A stretch of 56,308 nucleotides of DNA from positions 1 to 56,308 of the forward strand of contig NZ_JASCIR010000035.1 of NCBI RefSeq assembly GCF_029968095.1, given 5' to 3'. The DNA comes from Streptomyces solicavernae (lineage in GTDB: Bacteria; Actinomycetota; Actinomycetes; Streptomycetales; Streptomycetaceae). The notes below the pieces were generated by a model that did no database searches, was not told the DNA's origin, and worked only from the letters and a program-made list of their open reading frames with translations. Each line of letters starts with the position of its first letter. Within the stretch, counting starts at the first letter, position 1. The translations under genes and the position numbers were made by a program. Shown one piece after another: positions 23,400 to 30,693 of this stretch.

Positions 23400-24379
23400 A
23401 CACTCCGGGCAGACCGTCGAAGTCCCCGAAGTCCTCGAAGTCTCCGAAGTCCTCGAAGGCCCCGAATCCCTCGAAATCCTCGAAGGCCCCGAAGTCCTCG
23501 AAGTCCTCGAAGTCCTCGAAGTCCTCGCTGCCCACGCGGCCGGAGGGCGAGCACGAGGTCAAGGGCGTGCCGTTCCGGGATCCCGGCGACGAGGGCGAGG
23601 CCCCCGCACCGGCCGGGCCGTCCGGTCCGGCCGGGCAGCCGCCGCGTGTCACCTGGCAGAAGCTCACGATCCTGCCGGCGGTCCTAGCGATCGTCCTGCT
23701 GACCACCTGGCTGTGGTTCCGCAACGCGGAGCTCGACTCGATCGCGGAGAACGCGCTCGCGAACGGCAATGTGTGGCTGCGCCTGCGCCAGCACATCGAA
23801 CTCACCGTGATCTCCACGTTCTTCGTGCTGATCATCGCGATCCCGCTGGGCATCCTGCTGACCCGGCGCAGGCTGCGCGGCGCGGCGCCGGTCGCGATGG
23901 CCCTCGCCAACATCGGCCAGGCGACCCCGGCGATCGGTCTGCTCGCGCTGCTCGTGATCTGGATGGGCATCGGCCAGAAGGCGGCCCTGTTCGGCATCGT
24001 GATCTACGCGGTGCTTCCGGTCCTGTCGAACACGATCGCCGGCCTGAAGGCCAACGACCCCACGCTCCTGGAGGCCGCGCGCGGCATCGGCATGTCCCCG
24101 CTCGGCGTGCTCGGCAGGGTCGAACTCCCCCTGGCCGTACCGCTGATCCTCGCGGGCGTGCGGACGGCGCTCGTCCTGAACGTCGGCACGGCGACGCTCG
24201 CCACGTTCGGCGGGGGCGGCGGGCTCGGCGACCTGATCACCACGGGCATCACCAACCAGCGCATGTCGGTCCTCGTACTCGGCTCGATCCTCACGGTGGC
24301 GCTCGCCCTGCTCGTGGACTGGCTGGCGTCCCTTGCCGAGCTGTTGCTGCGGCCGCGGGGTCTGGAGGTGCGCTCATGA
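23396..24379 (+). CDS. Osmoprotectant-type ABC permease with Lys/Ser-rich extension
   Basis: A 327-residue second permease of the importer. The first roughly 85 residues are a cytoplasmic extension, of which about 45 are SK/PK repeats (SKSPKSSKSPKSSKAPNPSK...) encoded by a 9-bp tandem repeat. The membrane domain follows (about 90-325) with the coupling loop LLEAARGIGMSPLGVLGRVELPLAVPLILAGVR. Paralogous subunits normally start near the first membrane helix, so the tail is an addition. GTG start overlaps the upstream stop (GTGA), and its own stop overlaps the next ATG (ATGA). Confidence 0.9.
   Translation: MNTPGRPSKSPKSSKSPKSSKAPNPSKSSKAPKSSKSSKSSKSSLPTRPEGEHEVKGVPFRDPGDEGEAPAPAGPSGPAGQPPRVTWQKLTILPAVLAIVLLTTWLWFRNAELDSIAENALANGNVWLRLRQHIELTVISTFFVLIIAIPLGILLTRRRLRGAAPVAMALANIGQATPAIGLLALLVIWMGIGQKAALFGIVIYAVLPVLSNTIAGLKANDPTLLEAARGIGMSPLGVLGRVELPLAVPLILAGVRTALVLNVGTATLATFGGGGGLGDLITTGITNQRMSVLVLGSILTVALALLVDWLASLAELLLRPRGLEVRS
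23411..23529 (+). repeat. 9-bp tandem repeat encoding the SK-rich tail
   Basis: About 13 degenerate copies of TCGAAGTCC/CCGAAGTCC. In the permease frame they give SerLysSer/ProLysSer. The same DNA in another frame gives EVLEVLEV, showing the repeat is at the nucleotide level. Confidence 0.88.
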
Positions 24380-25344
24380 GGCGGCTTACGACTGCCGTTG
24401 CCCTGGCGGCTTCGGTGGCCCTGCTCGCCGGGTGCGGGCTGACCAGCGGCTCGCCCATGGTGGACGACGTCCGGCCGGGCATCGTCGGCCAGGGCCGGCC
24501 GCTGGAGGGCGCCGATCTCACGGTCACGTCGAAGGAGTTCACCGAGCAGCTGATCCTCGGCCAGATCACCGGGATCGCCCTGGAGGCGGCCGGCGCGAAC
24601 GTCCTGGACCGCACCGGCATCCAGGGCTCGATCGGCGCGCGCGAGGCGGTCAAGAGCGGCGAGGCGGACCTGATGTACGAGTACACGGGCACCGCCTGGA
24701 TCACGTACCAGGGCAACACCGAGCCCATCGACGACCCGCAGAAGCAGTGGGAGGCGGTGCGGGACGCGGACAAGGCGAACGGCATCACCTGGCTGCCGCC
24801 GTCCGACCTCAACAACACCTACGCCCTCGCCCTCAACCAGGCCAACGCGAAGAAGTACGGCACGAAGACGCTCTCCGACGTGGCGGCGCTCGCGAAGTCC
24901 GACCCGCAGGCGGTCACGCTGTGCGTGGAGAGCGAGTTCGCCTCCCGCAACGACGGCCTGCCGGGCATGCAGAAGGAGTACGGGATGAACGTCCCGCCCG
25001 CCAACATCACCAAGATGGACACCGGCATCATCTACACGCAGGCCGCGAAGGGCACGTGCACGTACGGCGAGGTGTTCACCACCGACGGCCGCATCAAGGC
25101 GATGGACCTGACGGTGATGGAGGACGACAAGCGCTTCTTCCCCAACTACAACGCCGCCCCGGAGATCAACAGCAAGTCCCTCGCGCAACACCCGGAACTG
25201 GCGGAGGTCCTGGCCCCGATCACCGCCAGGCTCAACAACGACGTGGCCCGCGAACTGAACGCCCGGGTGGACGTGGACGGCGAGGATCCGCATTCGGTGG
25301 CTCTGGAGTGGTTGGTGACTGAGGGGCTCGTCAGGGAGGGGTGA
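24376..25344 (+). CDS. Osmoprotectant-binding lipoprotein of the ABC importer
   Basis: A 322-residue solute-binding protein. The lipobox LLAGC follows a short signal peptide (RRLTTAVALAASVALLAGC), so the mature protein is a membrane-anchored lipoprotein. The OpuAC-like domain is recognisable: VTSKEFTEQLILGQITGIALEAAG, then DLMYEYTGTAWITY and NTYALALNQANA. Aromatic residues in these segments would form the cage for quaternary amines. It is the last gene of the operon, with its start overlapping the permease stop. Confidence 0.92.
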   Translation: MRRLTTAVALAASVALLAGCGLTSGSPMVDDVRPGIVGQGRPLEGADLTVTSKEFTEQLILGQITGIALEAAGANVLDRTGIQGSIGAREAVKSGEADLMYEYTGTAWITYQGNTEPIDDPQKQWEAVRDADKANGITWLPPSDLNNTYALALNQANAKKYGTKTLSDVAALAKSDPQAVTLCVESEFASRNDGLPGMQKEYGMNVPPANITKMDTGIIYTQAAKGTCTYGEVFTTDGRIKAMDLTVMEDDKRFFPNYNAAPEINSKSLAQHPELAEVLAPITARLNNDVARELNARVDVDGEDPHSVALEWLVTEGLVREG

Positions 25345-25354
25345 GGGCCTCGCT

Positions 25355-25462
25355 CAGCAGCTGGTTCAGCGGCTGGTTCAGCGGCTGGTTCGGCGGCTGG
25401 TTCGGCGGCTGGTTCGGCGGCTGGTTCAGCAGCTGGTTCGGCGGCTGGTTCAGCAAGTGGGG
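25355..25462 (-). repeat. Eight 12-bp units extending from a stop codon
   Basis: CAGCGGCTGGTT and variants repeat exactly every 12 bases from 25355 to 25450. A partial ninth copy overlaps the last codons and stop of the Lon-like gene. It fills the convergent intergenic space. Read through, the minus strand would encode NQPPNQPL repeats. Confidence 0.93.
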
Positions 25463-26286
25463 ACCTTGTCGCCCTTGTTCAGCGCGCGCAGTGCTTCCAC
25501 TGTGCCGTCGAGGGTGGTGACCGGGATCAGGCGGAGCCCGTCGGGGAGTTCCGCCTTCGCGTCGGCGCACTCCGCCTCCGGGACCAGGAAGACGCTCGCG
25601 CCGTCCCGGCCCGCCGCCTGGGTCTTCAGGGCGACGCCGCCGACCGGGCCGACCTTGCCGTCGGCGGTGATCGTTCCCGTACCGGCAATGGTGCGGCCGC
25701 CCGTGAGGTCGCCGCCGCTGCCGTCGCCGTCCAGCTTGTCGATGATGCCGAGTGTGAAGAGCAGTCCGGCGCTCGGGCCGCCGACGTCCTCCATCTGCAG
25801 CTCGACCCGTACGTCCTGCGGGCTCTCGTCCAGGTAGTTCAGGGCCGCGGCGACCGCGGCGTCCTGGGACCGCTTCATCTCGCCGAGGTTGTGCTTCTTG
25901 ATCTCCTCGGTGGAGTCGCCGGTCGGGTACACCGCCTCGCGCGGCATCACGGCGCGGTCGGTGCGGAACCAGCCGTCGATCACGTCGCCGAGGCCGACCT
26001 CCACGTCCGGGCCCGTCGCCGCGATCGTCGTCATCAGGAGCTTGCCCTTGGTGGACCGCGCGGTCGTGCCCTCGACCGTGATCACCTGCTCGCCCTTGTG
26101 CTCGCCGAGCACGTCCTCGGTCGAGCCCGGCTGGGCCACGGCGTACGGCAGCGGCGCGAAGGCGGTCACGCCGAGGAGGGCCAGTACGGGGACGGCGCTG
26201 AGGGCGAGAGCGGTACGGCGGGGGAGGGCGGCGAGGCGAGAGAGCACGGGGTCCAACTTAATGCGTGCCGTTGAGGGCCCGCTCAC
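25450..26286 (-). CDS. Lon-like (S16-type) membrane-anchored protease
   Basis: A 278-residue protein with one N-terminal membrane helix (about 25-50, ALALSAVPVLALLGVTAFAPLPYAVA) and a C-terminal Lon-type proteolytic domain. The Ser-Lys dyad is the serine in VGGPSAGLLFTLGIID and the lysine in GPVGGVALKTQAA. Relatives such as YlbL have a PDZ domain between helix and protease. Here that region (about 60-150) is short and I cannot identify a clear PDZ. It probably faces outside the cytoplasmic membrane. GTG start at 26286; a start nearer the membrane helix is possible. Confidence 0.82.
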   Translation of the reverse strand: MSGPSTARIKLDPVLSRLAALPRRTALALSAVPVLALLGVTAFAPLPYAVAQPGSTEDVLGEHKGEQVITVEGTTARSTKGKLLMTTIAATGPDVEVGLGDVIDGWFRTDRAVMPREAVYPTGDSTEEIKKHNLGEMKRSQDAAVAAALNYLDESPQDVRVELQMEDVGGPSAGLLFTLGIIDKLDGDGSGGDLTGGRTIAGTGTITADGKVGPVGGVALKTQAAGRDGASVFLVPEAECADAKAELPDGLRLIPVTTLDGTVEALRALNKGDKVPTC

Positions 26287-26322
26287 CCCCTCGCTGTCCG
26301 GTCAGCGCCGGGTCGTGCCCTG

Positions 26323-26366
26323 CGGCCTGTTCGTGGCCGGTCGCGCAGTTCCCCGCGCCCCTGACA
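26323..26366 (-). repeat. Dispersed Streptomyces intergenic repeat
   Basis: The segment with TCGTGGCCGGTCGCGCAGTT followed by CCCCGCGCCCC matches a repeat I recall as abundant in Streptomyces intergenic regions. It lies just downstream of the iclR-type gene, as the copy at 13781-13820 lies downstream of its RDD gene. Confidence 0.65.
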
Positions 26367-26401
26367 GCGCTCGCCCCCTCCTTGCCGCAGCGCGTCCGCC
26401 C

Positions 26402-27043
26402 TTACCGCAGCGCGTCCGCGACCTCCTTGGCCGCGTCGAGGACCCGCTCCCCCACCCGCTCAGGCACCGAGTCCGCCAGCATGACGACGCCGACGCTGCC
26501 CTCGATGCCCGTCACCCCGAGCAGCGGGGCCGCGGCGCCGCTCGCGCCGGCCTCCAGCTCGCCGTGGGTGAGGGTGTAGCCGGGGTCGTTGAGCAGGCCC
26601 TGGCGGGCGGTGAGTATCGCCTTGCCTGCGGCGCCCCGGTCGAGCGGGTGCCTGAAGCCCGTGCGGTACGCCACGTGGTAGTCGGTCCAGGTCGGCTCGA
26701 CCACCGCCACCGCGAGCGCCTCCGCGCCGTCGACCATCGTCAGGTGCGCCGTGGCCCCGATGTCCTCGGCGAGGGCGCGCAGCGCGGGCAGCGCGGCCTC
26801 GCGGACCAGCGGGTGCACCTGTCGGCCGAGGCGCAGCACGCCGAGGCCGACGCGGGCGCGGCCGCCCAGGTCGCGGCGGACCAGCGTGTGCTGCTCAAGG
26901 GTGGCGAGCAGCCGGTAGACCACGGTGCGGTTGACGCCGAGCTTGTGGGACAGCTCGGTGACGGTCAGGCCGTGGTCGGTGTCGGCGAGCAGTTTGAGGA
27001 CCCGCAGGCCTCGGTCGAGCGTCTGGGAAGTCTCCGCGGTCAC
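26402..27043 (-). CDS. IclR-family transcriptional regulator
   Basis: A 213-residue regulator: winged-helix domain (TLDRGLRVLKLLADTDHGLTVTELSHKLGVNRTVVYRLLATLEQHTLVRRD) followed by a compact IclR effector domain (ALAEDIGATAHLTMVDGAEALAVAVVEP, RTGFRHPLDRGAAGKAIL). It lacks obvious adjacent catabolic targets. The GTG start at 27043 has a strong AAGGAGAG ribosome-binding site. A tandem repeat of GTGAGTCGAA-type units lies immediately upstream of that site and could be its own operator array. Confidence 0.88.
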   Translation of the reverse strand: MTAETSQTLDRGLRVLKLLADTDHGLTVTELSHKLGVNRTVVYRLLATLEQHTLVRRDLGGRARVGLGVLRLGRQVHPLVREAALPALRALAEDIGATAHLTMVDGAEALAVAVVEPTWTDYHVAYRTGFRHPLDRGAAGKAILTARQGLLNDPGYTLTHGELEAGASGAAAPLLGVTGIEGSVGVVMLADSVPERVGERVLDAAKEVADALR

Positions 27044-27058
27044 GACGCCCTCTCCTTA

Positions 27059-27138
27059 GAGGTGAGTCGAATCAGAGGTGAGTCGAAACAGATGAGTCGA
27101 ATCAGGTGAGTCGAAACAGGTGAGTGGACACAGGTGGG
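27059..27138 (-). repeat. Six 14-16-bp tandem units ahead of the iclR gene
   Basis: GAGGTGAGTCGAATCA, GAGGTGAGTCGAAACA, GATGAGTCGAATCA, GGTGAGTCGAAACA, GGTGAGTGGACACA and GGTGGGTCGAGG. AATCA and AAACA endings alternate, suggesting duplication of a dimer. The array adjoins the ribosome-binding site. The following 27139-27551 holds nothing further that I can name. Confidence 0.88.
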
Positions 27139-27551
27139 TCGAGGCGGCGTCCGGGGCGTCGCTCGCCCCGGGTGCCGTCCCGGCACCGGCTGCGCTCCGC
27201 GGCGGCGCTGCCACGGGGCGTGTGCATTTCCCGGGGACAGTAGCGAGCCCGTCCCGCTGAGCGGAAGACTTTGTCCAGAATCCGGGCACCTTCGTCGACG
27301 GATCGGCGTCGATCGGTTGCGGTATGCCCCTTTGGGGGCTTTGCGGACCTTGGGCTTCCGGTCTCGCGCCCGTTTCGGGACCTCCGGCGCGCGGCCGGGG
27401 ACCTTTGCGGCCGCCGCAGGTGCCGTACGCACATTACGTTGGCGCTCAGCCGTCCACGACCGGTGTTCACGTCCTGGACTGCCCGGTGCGCGCGCCGCCC
27501 CTCGAAGCCGCGCCGCGCCGGGCCGTCCACCGCCAGCAAAGGCCGCCGCAC

Positions 27552-27839
27552 ATGAAGCTCCGCCGTTCCGCCCCCTGGGCCGCCGTCGCCGCCGCCACCG
27601 GCGCGCTCCTCTGCGCGGCGCCCGCCGCGCACGCCTCGGCCGCCTCCGGCCCGCTCGCCCCGGCCCCGGCCGCGCCGGTGACGGTCGCGGTGGTCGCGGC
27701 CCGCAGCGGTCCGGCCGAGCCGCTGCCGCCCGAGCAGGACTCCGGTACGGCGTGGATCGTCGGGGCGGGTGCGCTGACCCTCGCCGTGGGCGCGGGCATG
27801 GTCGCGGTGGGCCACCACCGGCCGGGCCGACGGGCCTGA
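27552..27839 (+). CDS. Small exported membrane protein
   Basis: A 95-residue protein with a signal-like N-terminus (KLRRSAPWAAVAAATGALLCAAPAAHASA), an Ala/Pro-rich segment, and a C-terminal membrane helix (TAWIVGAGALTLAVGAGMVAVG) ending in basic residues (HHRPGRRA). The layout of signal peptide, short ectodomain, helix and basic tail resembles surface-anchored proteins, but there is no LPXTG motif. I do not recognise the family. Its stop codon falls in the first unit of a 16-bp repeat. Confidence 0.6.
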   Translation: MKLRRSAPWAAVAAATGALLCAAPAAHASAASGPLAPAPAAPVTVAVVAARSGPAEPLPPEQDSGTAWIVGAGALTLAVGAGMVAVGHHRPGRRA

Positions 27840-27896
27840 AAGCCCACAGGCTGAAAGCCGACGAGGCTGAAAGCCGACGAGGCTGAAAGCCGACGA
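27833..27896 (+). repeat. Four 16-bp units starting at a stop codon
   Basis: GGCCTGAAAGCCCACA (containing the TGA stop of the small exported protein) is followed by three copies of GGCTGAAAGCCGACGA. Each unit includes GGC-TGAAA-GCC, a possible minimal hairpin. Confidence 0.92.
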
Positions 27897-27997
27897 GGCT
27901 GAACGGGCCGGGAGACAGGGGCCGCCGAGCAGCCCAGGAGGCGGGAGGAGACAGGGCCGAACGAACCCGGCAGGGCCCAACTGCCCCTCCCCCGGCC

Positions 27998-29794
27998 TCA
28001 CTTCATCCGGGTGGCCCACTCCTGCACCTTGGCGATGCGCTGCCGGATCTGGCCGGCCGTGGCCTCGGCGCTCGGCGGGCCGCCGCACACCCGGCGCAGC
28101 TCGGTGTGGATCACGCCGTGCGGTTTGCCGGACTGGTGGACGTACGCGCCGACCATCGTGTTGAGCTGCTTCCTGAGTTCGAGCAGCTCCTTGTGGGAGA
28201 CCACGGGGCGGCGCTCGGCGGGCAGTTCGAGGAGGTCGGCGTCCTCGTCGGGCTTCTTGCGGCTGTGTGCGATCTGCCGGGCCTGCCGCTTCTGCAGCAG
28301 CATCTGCACCTGGTCGGGTTCGAGGAGTCCGGGGATGCCGAGGTAGTCCTGCTCCTCCTCGCTGCCGGGGTGGGCCTGCATGCCGAACTCGGCGCCGTCG
28401 TAGAGGACCCGGTCGAAGACGGCCTCGGACTCCAGCGCCTCGAAGGAGAACTGCTCCTGCTCGCCGGTGTCCTCGTCCTCCTGCCGGTTCGCCTCGTCCA
28501 TCTCCTTCTCGGACTCGGCGTACGGGTCCTCCTCGCCGTCCTTCTTCGGCTTGTCGAGGACGTGGTCGCGCTCGACCTCCATCTCGTTGGCGAAGCCGAG
28601 CAGGTCGGGGATGGTCGGCAGGAACACGGACGCGGTCTCGCCGCGCCTGCGGGACCGTACGAAACGGCCGACGGCCTGGGCGAAGAACAGCGGCGTGGAG
28701 ATGGTGGTCGCGTACACGCCGACCGCGAGGCGGGGCACGTCGACGCCTTCGGACACCATGCGGACGGCGACCATCCACCGGGAGTCGCCGCCGCTGAACT
28801 CGTCGATCCTCTTCGAGGCGCCGGTGTCGTCGGAGAGGACGACGGTCGCCTTCGTGCCGGTGATCTCGCGGATCAGCTTGGCGTAGGCGCGGGCCGAGTC
28901 CTGGTCGGAGGCGATGACGAGGCCGCCCGCGTCCGGGATGCCCTTGCGGACCTCGCTGAGGCGCTGGTCGGCGGCCTTGAGGACGTTCGGCATCCAGTCG
29001 CCGCGCGGGTCGAGCGCGGTGCGCCAGGCCTGCGAGACGGCGTCCTTGGTCATCGGCTCGCCGAGCCGCGCCGCGATCTCGTCCCCGGCCTTGGTGCGCC
29101 AGCGCATGTTGCCGCTGTAGGAGAGGAAGATGACGGGGCGCACGACGCCGTCGCCGAGGGCGTTGCCGTAGCCGTAGGTGTAGTCGGCGGAGGAGCGCCG
29201 GATGCCGTCGTTGCCCTCTTCGTAGGTGACGAAGGGGATCGGGTTGGTGTCCGAGCGGAACGGGGTGCCGGTGAGGGCGAGGCGGCGGGTGGCGGGCTCG
29301 AAGGCCTCCAGGCAGGCCTCGCCCCAGGACTTGGAGTCTCCGGCGTGGTGGATCTCGTCGAGGATGACGAGGGTCTTGCGCTGCTCGCTGCGGTTGCGGT
29401 GCAGCATCGGGCGTACGCCGACGCCCGCGTACGTGACAGCGACGCCCTGGTACTCCTTGCTGAGCGGGCCGGCGCTGTACTCCGGGTCGAGCTTGATCCC
29501 GATCCGGGCCGCGGCCTCCGCCCACTGCTTCTTCAGGTGCTCGGTCGGGGCGACGACGGTGACCTGCTGCACGACGTGGTGGTGCAGGAGCCAGGAGGCG
29601 AGGGTCAGCGCGAAGGTCGTCTTGCCTGCGCCGGGTGTCGCTACGGCGAGGAAGTCCCGCGGCTGCTCCTGGATGTACCGGTCCATGGCCCCCTGCTGCC
29701 AGGCGCGCAGCTTGTTGGCGGTGCCCCAGGGGGCGCGGCCGGGGAAGGCGGGGGAGAGGTGGTGGGAGGAGGTGGCGGCGGTCGAAGTAGTCAC
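27998..29794 (-). CDS. DEAD/DEAH-type superfamily 2 helicase
   Basis: A 598-residue SF2 ATPase resembling type III restriction R-subunit/DEAD helicases. Motif I is ATPGAGKTT (K58), motif II DEIHH, motif III TGTPF, and motif VI QAVGRFVRSRR. A conserved WQQGA lies before motif I. Residues about 390-460 are highly acidic, and a helical C-terminus follows. No methyltransferase or nuclease gene lies nearby, so it is probably a stand-alone DNA or RNA remodeller and not part of a restriction system. GTG start at 29794. Confidence 0.9.
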   Translation of the reverse strand: MTTSTAATSSHHLSPAFPGRAPWGTANKLRAWQQGAMDRYIQEQPRDFLAVATPGAGKTTFALTLASWLLHHHVVQQVTVVAPTEHLKKQWAEAAARIGIKLDPEYSAGPLSKEYQGVAVTYAGVGVRPMLHRNRSEQRKTLVILDEIHHAGDSKSWGEACLEAFEPATRRLALTGTPFRSDTNPIPFVTYEEGNDGIRRSSADYTYGYGNALGDGVVRPVIFLSYSGNMRWRTKAGDEIAARLGEPMTKDAVSQAWRTALDPRGDWMPNVLKAADQRLSEVRKGIPDAGGLVIASDQDSARAYAKLIREITGTKATVVLSDDTGASKRIDEFSGGDSRWMVAVRMVSEGVDVPRLAVGVYATTISTPLFFAQAVGRFVRSRRRGETASVFLPTIPDLLGFANEMEVERDHVLDKPKKDGEEDPYAESEKEMDEANRQEDEDTGEQEQFSFEALESEAVFDRVLYDGAEFGMQAHPGSEEEQDYLGIPGLLEPDQVQMLLQKRQARQIAHSRKKPDEDADLLELPAERRPVVSHKELLELRKQLNTMVGAYVHQSGKPHGVIHTELRRVCGGPPSAEATAGQIRQRIAKVQEWATRMK

Positions 29795-29966
29795 GGTCTC
29801 CGTCGGGGTTCCTGCGCGCTGCGCTCGGCTACGTATGACAACCGGGCCACCTTACCGGTGCGGGTTCACGGATCGGGGTGCCCTCCGCCGGGCCGACCGC
29901 GGTTGGGACTGGAGTCACATGGACGGGGTGGGAGGGTCGGGAGTGTCCGACGGGGCGTCCTCCGCG

Positions 29967-30401
29967 TCAGGCCTCGTCCATGGGGTGCTGCCAACGGAGG
30001 CCGGGGAAACGGGCGAATCCGCGGTCCGCGCTGTAGAGCGTCGCACCGGACTCGATGGCCAGGGCCGCGAGATGGGCGTCCGGGACCAGGTTTCCGCGCG
30101 CGGAGACCTTGCGGCACAGCCGCCCGAAGATCTCCCAGTGGCGCTCGCCCTCGCGCAGCGGAACGGCAGCCGGAGCCTGGCGCAGCGCCTCCACGAACTC
30201 CAGCGCCGCCGCCACCGGCGCGGGGTCCGGGAAGATCCTCGGGTGCGTGACGATGCGCACGAACCCACTCGCCACCACCGAGCTGATCGCCACCGGCTCC
30301 TCGCCGTTGAGCCGCTCCGTCAGCCACCTGTTGTACGCATCGTGCTCCTCCGCGTCCTTGCGGAAGGCGTGCACGAGGACGTTCGCATCGCAGAAGATCA
30401 C
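29967..30401 (-). CDS. vapC: VapC-family PIN-domain toxin
   Basis: A 144-residue PIN domain. The acidic metal-binding residues are visible: D5 (MIFCDANVLVHAF), an Asp in NLVPDAHLAALAIE, and an Asp in LYSADRGFARF. VapC toxins are ribonucleases that cut tRNA or rRNA. Its start overlaps the antitoxin stop by four bases, the usual vapBC coupling. The LAALAIESGATLYSADRGF signature places it with mycobacterial-type VapCs. Confidence 0.9.
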   Translation of the reverse strand: MIFCDANVLVHAFRKDAEEHDAYNRWLTERLNGEEPVAISSVVASGFVRIVTHPRIFPDPAPVAAALEFVEALRQAPAAVPLREGERHWEIFGRLCRKVSARGNLVPDAHLAALAIESGATLYSADRGFARFPGLRWQHPMDEA

Positions 30402-30637
30402 TCGACGCCGTCCATGAGGTCGAGCAGCGAGCTGTTGTCACTGAGGTCCACTCCGGGGCGGACTCCGCCGGAACCGTACGTGGGCAGCTTGACGATGTTC
30501 TGCGCGGCGGCGGCATCGCGCGCGAACGCGGCACGCATCGCGTCCTCTATGACCGCACTCACCGAGACACGTCTGCGCGCCGCCCGATGCTTGGCTTCCT
30601 GGATCACGTCCTCGGGAAGATCAACCGTCGTCCTCAT
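30398..30637 (-). CDS. vapB: VapB-type antitoxin, ribbon-helix-helix
   Basis: A 79-residue antitoxin. The N-terminal MRTTVDLPEDVIQEAKHRAARRRVSVSAVIEDAMRAAF is a ribbon-helix-helix DNA-binding fold. The C-terminal half (GVRPGVDLSDNSSLLDLMDG) would bind and block the PIN toxin. It probably autorepresses the operon. ATG at 30637. Confidence 0.88.
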   Translation of the reverse strand: MRTTVDLPEDVIQEAKHRAARRRVSVSAVIEDAMRAAFARDAAAAQNIVKLPTYGSGGVRPGVDLSDNSSLLDLMDGVE

Positions 30638-30693
30638 GCATCAAAGCGTACTTCTGACGCATCATGATGCGCAAGGGATGAGTGGTGATGCGA

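Noticed and set aside
25355..25462. CRISPR-like array
   Set aside because: Units are contiguous 12-mers with no spacers and no cas genes nearby; the same applies to the other arrays.
27134..27551. Small ORF in the iclR to exported-protein gap
   Set aside because: Arg/Ser-rich translation typical of shadow frames and no ribosome-binding site.
27998..29794. Type III restriction system
   Set aside because: Only an R-subunit-like helicase is present. No methyltransferase or nuclease domain is nearby.
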